From Pseudomonadota bacterium (lineage in GTDB: Bacteria > Myxococcota > Polyangia > Polyangiales > Polyangiaceae), in NCBI GenBank assembly GCA_023419055.1, contig JAEZYO010000749.1, positions 1 to 5,968 on the forward strand: a stretch of 5,968 nucleotides of DNA, given 5' to 3'. The notes under the pieces were generated by a model. It did not search any database. It had not been told where the DNA came from and saw only the letters and a program-made list of their open reading frames with translations. Each line of letters begins with the position of its first letter. Position 1 is the stretch's first letter. A program made the position numbers and the translations under genes. Below are positions 1 through 3,280 of the stretch, piece by piece.

Positions 1-18
1 CGCGCGCGCGCGCGCGCG
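1..18. repeat. (CG)9 alternating dinucleotide tract
   Basis: Eighteen bases of perfect alternating CG open the window and are read in frame as Arg-Ala repeats of the PEGA-domain protein. Such tracts can adopt Z-DNA and are prone to slippage. The tract may continue left of the window, so its true length is unknown. Confidence 0.75.
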
Positions 19-854
19 AGGCCGCGGAGGCCGGCCTGTTCGCCGCGAAGGCCGTGGTCGGCGAGGTAGCGCTCAGCGCCGAAGAGGGCGCGACCATCTT
101 CGTGGACGGCACGGAAGAAGGGCTGAGCCCGCTCCCCGACGCGCTTTATCTCACGCCGGGGAGCCACCAGCTCGAGGCGCGCAAGGACGGAAAGGTGGCG
201 AAGGCGACCATCGTCGCCAAAGCCGGCGAGGCCAGCGAGTTCGCGCTCAGGTTCACGGCTCCCCCCTCCCCCGGAGCAGGCCCGAGGAGCTCCGAGCTGC
301 CGGGCACCGAGCCCGGCGCGCCGCCGGAAGAGGATCGCGGCACCGGGCGCGGGCGCGAGCCGTTCTTCAGCTGGGTCGGGCACACTCCCCTTGCGTGGGT
401 GGGCGGCGGCCTGACGGTCGCCGGCATCGCGGGCGGCATCGGCTTCGGCGTGGGGGCGCAGCAGAACTACGACAACGCGGACAACATCGCCGATCAGATC
501 CGCGTCGCAGCGGCGGCAGACGAGACTTCTACGACGGGGATCTGCTCCGATCCCCGGGCGGTCCTCCAGAAGGGCAGCAACGTGCCTGCGGCGCGCCTCG
601 ATCAGGACGCGGCCGAGTACCGAGACGCGTGTCGGAAGCACGAGGACAACGTCTCTCAGGGGGATACCATGAAGACGCTCTCGATCGTGAGCTGGGGCGT
701 CGCGGGTGTGGCCGCCGTCGGCACCGTCGTCTACTACTTCGTCGACGCCGAGGAGGGGCCGCCGAAATCGTCGCGCAAGGCGGCGCCCCCCGTGCGGGTC
801 GGAGCCACCATCGCGCCGGGCCACGGCTTCGTCACCCTTCAGGGTAACTTCTAG
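1..854 (+). CDS. PEGA-domain protein with two C-terminal membrane helices (5' partial)
   Basis: The reading frame is open to the left edge (first full codon at base 3, reading Arg-Ala repeats through the CG tract), so the N-terminus is missing. A GTG at 54 is an unlikely start because it has no well-spaced ribosome binding site and the coding frame continues upstream. Counting from that GTG (266 residues), residues about 7-66 form a PEGA-like beta domain with the pattern ATIFVDGTEEGLSPLP, then LTPGSHQLEARKDG. A Pro/Gly/Glu-rich linker (about 69-102) follows, then a hydrophobic Gly-rich helix (about 112-134), a polar loop with two cysteines (C164, C193), a second helix (about 209-229) and a short tail ending VTLQGNF. 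PEGA domains are extracytoplasmic beta modules often found in myxobacterial surface proteins, and this order of PEGA, helix, loop and helix recurs in that group. The missing N-terminus may carry a signal peptide and TPR or coiled-coil region (inference). The role is unknown; an envelope-anchored binding or structural protein is likely. It ends tail to tail with the activator gene. Confidence 0.8.
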   Translation, partial: RARAREAAEAGLFAAKAVVGEVALSAEEGATIFVDGTEEGLSPLPDALYLTPGSHQLEARKDGKVAKATIVAKAGEASEFALRFTAPPSPGAGPRSSELPGTEPGAPPEEDRGTGRGREPFFSWVGHTPLAWVGGGLTVAGIAGGIGFGVGAQQNYDNADNIADQIRVAAAADETSTTGICSDPRAVLQKGSNVPAARLDQDAAEYRDACRKHEDNVSQGDTMKTLSIVSWGVAGVAAVGTVVYYFVDAEEGPPKSSRKAAPPVRVGATIAPGHGFVTLQGNF

Positions 855-2152
855 TCCGCGGATTTCGGACCCTTGAGGAGCCAGCCTCGGAAGGTGCTGC
901 GCGGAACCTTGGCGGCCCGGGCAGCTCGGCTCACGTTGCCCCTGTGCTCGGCGAGCAGCAGCGCGGCCCGTTCCGGATCGAGCGCCGGCGCCGTCGCGCG
1001 GCGTTCGACGGCGGGCAGATCGACGTGGTGAGCCAGGATTTCTTCCTCCGACGTGGCGAGCGCTGCTCGGTAGAGCACGCTTCCCAGCTCCCGTACGTTC
1101 CCGGGCCAGTCGTACTCCTCGAGGCGCGCGAGCGCAGCGCTCGAGAGCCTCTTGTCGCCGACGTCCGCGCGCATGCGCGACAGCAAAGAGCGGCTGAGCG
1201 CGGGGATGTCGCCCTTCCGCTTCCGCAGCGGCGGCAGCTCGATCGTCGCGGCGGCGAGCCGATGGAAGAGATCGGTGCGGAATCGCCCGAGCTCCACCCG
1301 CTCGGCGAGCCTCGCCCAGCTCGCTGACACGATGCGCACGTCCACCGTCGTCGAGCGTGGCGCTCCCATCGGCCGCACCACGCCGTCCTCGACGACGCGC
1401 AAGAGCTTTGCCTGAATCGAGGGCACGAGGTCCGCGATCTCGTCGAGGAAGAGCGTGCCGCGGTGAGCTTGCTCGAAGGCGCCGGCCCGGTTCACCGCCG
1501 CGCCCGTGTACGCGCCGCGCCGGTGGCCGAAGAGCTCGCTGTCGGCGAGCGACTCCGGGAAAGCGTTGACGTTGAGCGGCACGTATTCCCCGGGGCGTCC
1601 GCTCAACGCGTGCAGGGCGCGCGCGACCACGTCCTTCCCGGTACCGGATTCACCTTGGAGGAGTACCGGTACACGGGACGCGGCGTAGCGCCGGATCTGC
1701 TCCGCCACCCGGCGCATGGGCGCCGAGTTCCCGATCAGGCCAGGCACCTCGGGCGCGTCACCCCGCGGTCCCCGAGCGTCGTCCTCCTGCCGGAGCGTCA
1801 GCGTGGTCCGGCCGATCACGAACGTTGCGCCGTCCTCCGAAAGCAGCGCCACCGCGACCCGCGCAGGTCCCACGAAGACGCCGTTCTTGGATCCCAGGTC
1901 CCGCACCTCGATGGTGTGCTCGCGACACAGGATCTCGCAGTGGCGCGCGCTCACCGCTGGGTCGTCGACCCGAAGGTCGGCGCCCCTCCCGGCTCCGACG
2001 ACGATCGGCCGCCCCGGCTCGAGAGGAAAGCACCCGCCCGAGTCACGTGCGGCCACCTCGAGGGACCAGCGACCTCGAGCGCTCGGATGACCGATTTCCA
2101 TCGTATCCCCGGCCCGGCCGTCGGGCCCTTCGTCGTTGCTGCGATAGAACAT
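851..2152 (-). CDS. FHA-domain sigma-54-dependent transcriptional activator (Fis-type HTH)
   Basis: This is a complete bacterial enhancer-binding protein of 433 residues. An FHA domain (about 30-120) keeps G53, S68, H71, N90 and G91 (SARH and GSKNG motifs) but has Ala54 where the phosphothreonine-contacting Arg usually sits. The AAA+ sigma-54 activation domain (about 138-375) shows Walker A GESGTGKD (168-174), the sigma-54 contact loop as GAYTGA (213-218), Walker B GTLFLDEI (232-239), an arginine-finger region FRTDLFHRL (291-299) and WPGNVREL (349-356). A Fis-type helix-turn-helix lies at about 391-424 (GNVSRAARAAKVPRSTFRGW). The protein should bind upstream sites, hydrolyse ATP and remodel RNA polymerase-sigma-54, with FHA replacing a response-regulator receiver and probably sensing Ser/Thr kinase signals. 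ATG at 2152 is kept because the first 17 codons have coding-like third positions (14 of 17 G or C). An ATG at 2101 has a better GGGGA ribosome site and would leave both main domains intact. No partner kinase lies in the window. The barrel gene is transcribed divergently. Confidence 0.93.
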   Translation of the reverse strand: MFYRSNDEGPDGRAGDTMEIGHPSARGRWSLEVAARDSGGCFPLEPGRPIVVGAGRGADLRVDDPAVSARHCEILCREHTIEVRDLGSKNGVFVGPARVAVALLSEDGATFVIGRTTLTLRQEDDARGPRGDAPEVPGLIGNSAPMRRVAEQIRRYAASRVPVLLQGESGTGKDVVARALHALSGRPGEYVPLNVNAFPESLADSELFGHRRGAYTGAAVNRAGAFEQAHRGTLFLDEIADLVPSIQAKLLRVVEDGVVRPMGAPRSTTVDVRIVSASWARLAERVELGRFRTDLFHRLAAATIELPPLRKRKGDIPALSRSLLSRMRADVGDKRLSSAALARLEEYDWPGNVRELGSVLYRAALATSEEEILAHHVDLPAVERRATAPALDPERAALLLAEHRGNVSRAARAAKVPRSTFRGWLLKGPKSAD

Positions 2153-2161
2153 GGGGTCTGT

Positions 2162-2175
2162 GCCGATTCTTCGGC
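2162..2175. promoter_or_regulatory. Small hairpin in the activator leader
   Basis: GCCGA (2162-2166) and TCGGC (2171-2175) form a perfect 5-bp stem around a 4-base loop, 10 bases upstream of the activator ATG at 2152. If transcribed it would sit next to the ribosome binding region of that gene. A stem this short can occur by chance. Confidence 0.3.
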
Positions 2176-2214
2176 TCGAGCTCGGTGCCGGTTGCGCATT
2201 TCTCGACTCGAGCC
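2173..2214. repeat. 8-bp inverted repeat, candidate operator or activator-binding site
   Basis: GGCTCGAG (2173-2180) and its exact reverse complement CTCGAGCC (2207-2214) lie 34 bp apart centre to centre. Each arm contains the self-complementary hexamer CTCGAG, so each could also be a separate dimer site. The position in a divergent promoter region next to a DNA-binding activator fits an operator or upstream activating site. In GC-rich DNA such matches do arise by chance, and there is no second copy elsewhere to support it. Confidence 0.35.
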
Positions 2215-2277
2215 CTCCCCCAGAATTGTGATCCCTCGGCTTAGAGCGCTTGGTCGAGGCTTGGGCAGGTGCTAACT

Positions 2278-2280
2278 AGG
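2278..2280 (+). promoter_or_regulatory. Weak ribosome binding site of the barrel gene
   Basis: AGG lies six bases before the ATG at 2287. It is short but at a suitable distance, and it supports this start over the in-frame GTG at 2269. The signal peptide also begins naturally at 2287. Confidence 0.4.
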
Positions 2281-2286
2281 CCACCC

Positions 2287-3171
2287 ATGCGAAGCGCCGG
2301 CCTCGTAGTTCTCGGAGCCTCAATGCTGCTCGCTCCGTTCGCCCGAGCACAGACGGGGACGGAGCCCGGAAAGCCTCCCGCATCTCCACCGGCGGCGCCC
2401 GCCACGCCGCCCGACGCGGCGGCGCCAACCACTCCCCCCGAGCAACGAGCCCCCGAGCCTCCTCCGGCCACGACTCCGGCGGAACCGACCGCGGCGCCTG
2501 CAAGCCCGACCTCGCCCACGCCCGAAAGCGCGGGCGACGGCGTGAACAAGTTCGTCGTCGTGGATGATCGCGAACCCGAGCCGCCCCTCATTCCCAACGC
2601 GACCGATCGCCTGGGAGGGCACTTTTCGCTCGCGGCGGGTGCTGGCGTCGCGTTCCCGTTCGGCAAGCTCCAGAGCGGCCTCGCCACGACGGACGTCTTG
2701 AATCCGGGCTGGATGTTCTCGCTCAACGCCGGCATCGGCGTGAGCCGCTCGCTGGTCCTCGGAGTGTGGGGTCAGTACGCGCTCTACGGCAGTGAAGACG
2801 ATTGCGCCCTCAGCGCGACGCCCGCCTCCGGCGGCACACTCGACACCAGCTGCGACGGGAACGGTTTCGCCGTAGGTCCCTTCGTTCGCTATCACCTCGT
2901 GCAGGGCCTCCGCTACGACCCCTGGGTGCTTGCCGGGCTCGGGTACCGGAAGACCACGGTCTCCACCAACCACGGCGACGAGGACTTCTCCGGCATCGAG
3001 TGGCTCCATCTCGAATTCGGCGGAGATTGGTACCCTACCAGCGTCATCGGTTTCGGCCCGTACCTGGGCTTCGACTGGGGGATCTACGGCGACCATCCGG
3101 GCGGCGACGCCTCGAGCCACTTTCAGCTCACGACCGGGCTCCGCATCAACCTGGACGTACCCGGTAAATGA
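2287..3171 (+). CDS. Exported outer-membrane beta-barrel protein with Pro/Ala-rich linker
   Basis: This is a complete protein of 294 residues. The start at ATG 2287 is chosen over the in-frame GTG at 2269 because it places a classical signal peptide at the N-terminus: MRSAGLVVLGASMLLAPFARA, with cleavage likely after A21. Residues about 22-82 are a low-complexity linker rich in Pro, Ala, Thr and Glu. From about residue 110 to 290 the sequence alternates polar and hydrophobic or aromatic residues in roughly eight segments (for example near 111-121, 140-151, 156-168, 193-203, 211-223, 237-249, 253-263 and 278-290), as in small OmpA-like or OmpW-like barrels. Two cysteines (C173, C189) fall in a likely surface loop and could form a disulfide. 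The C-terminus ends LDVPGK, not in the terminal aromatic residue common in outer-membrane proteins. The substrate or role is unknown. It is divergent from the FHA activator, which may control it (inference), and convergent with the TPR gene. Confidence 0.85.
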   Translation: MRSAGLVVLGASMLLAPFARAQTGTEPGKPPASPPAAPATPPDAAAPTTPPEQRAPEPPPATTPAEPTAAPASPTSPTPESAGDGVNKFVVVDDREPEPPLIPNATDRLGGHFSLAAGAGVAFPFGKLQSGLATTDVLNPGWMFSLNAGIGVSRSLVLGVWGQYALYGSEDDCALSATPASGGTLDTSCDGNGFAVGPFVRYHLVQGLRYDPWVLAGLGYRKTTVSTNHGDEDFSGIEWLHLEFGGDWYPTSVIGFGPYLGFDWGIYGDHPGGDASSHFQLTTGLRINLDVPGK

Positions 3172-3175
3172 ACCA

Positions 3176-3202
3176 AGGCGCGAGCCGTACTGGCCCGCGC
3201 CT
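3176..3202 (+). terminator. Hairpin directly after the barrel gene
   Basis: AGGCGCG (3176-3182) pairs with CGCGCCT (3196-3202), followed inside by an A-C mismatch and a 3-bp GCC/GGC stem around a 5-base loop. It begins five bases after the barrel stop codon. There is no T-run after it, so it may stabilise the 3' end or work as a weak intrinsic terminator; factor-dependent termination is also possible. Confidence 0.5.
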
Positions 3203-3213
3203 CTGCCACGACG

Positions 3214-3230
3214 CTTCCGCTCGTAGGAAG
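3214..3230. repeat. Small inverted repeat between the terminator hairpins
   Basis: CTTCC (3214-3218) and GGAAG (3226-3230) form a 5-bp stem with a 7-base loop. It lies between the two larger hairpins of the convergent intergenic region. On its own it would be unremarkable. Confidence 0.3.
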
Positions 3231-3234
3231 GCCC

Positions 3235-3268
3235 AGGGGCGCTCCGTTCTCTCGAACCGAGCGCCCCT
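3235..3268 (-). terminator. Strong hairpin after the TPR gene, likely bidirectional terminator
   Basis: AGGGGCGCTC (3235-3244) is perfectly complementary to GAGCGCCCCT (3259-3268). Inside, a single C-C mismatch is followed by a second stem, GTTC (3246-3249) with GAAC (3254-3257), around the loop TCTC. It starts 12 bases after the TPR stop codon in the direction of that gene and can also serve the converging barrel gene. No T-tract follows on either strand, which is common in high-GC genomes. Confidence 0.65.
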
Positions 3269-3269
3269 C

Positions 3270-3280
3270 GCCGTTTCGGC
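3270..3280. repeat. Short GCCG/CGGC hairpin abutting the TPR stop codon
   Basis: GCCG (3270-3273) pairs with CGGC (3277-3280) around a TTT loop, immediately next to the TPR stop codon (3281-3283). It is the fourth potential stem in this 109-base region. Confidence 0.3.

Larger units (their letters stand above)
2153..2286. promoter_or_regulatory. Divergent promoter region between activator and barrel genes
   Basis: These 134 bases separate two start codons pointing away from each other, so the promoters of both genes must lie here or slightly inside the coding ends. No convincing sigma-70 or sigma-54 element could be read with confidence. The region holds an 8-bp inverted repeat (2173-2214) and a run of C and T at 2214-2220. 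Function is inferred from gene layout. Confidence 0.55.

Noticed and set aside
54..56. GTG as the start of the PEGA-domain gene
   Set aside because: The frame is open upstream with coding-like sequence, and the nearby GAAGG is only two bases from the GTG.
2250..2267. Possible sigma-54 promoter (TTGG ... TTGGGC) before the barrel gene
   Set aside because: The GG to GC spacing is 11 bases rather than the required 10 and the rest of the consensus is poor.
1463..2275. 270-codon open frame on the + strand over the activator gene
   Set aside because: It is antisense to a gene with clear FHA and AAA+ motifs; its product is Arg/Pro/His-rich and shows no motif.
2250..2278. Possible sigma-70 promoter TTGGTC with TAACTA 17 bases later
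   Set aside because: The -10 match is only two of six and the transcript would start almost at the ATG.
2320..3120. 266-codon open frame on the - strand over the barrel gene
   Set aside because: It is the shadow of a gene with a signal peptide and barrel pattern; the product is Arg/Gly-rich low-complexity sequence.
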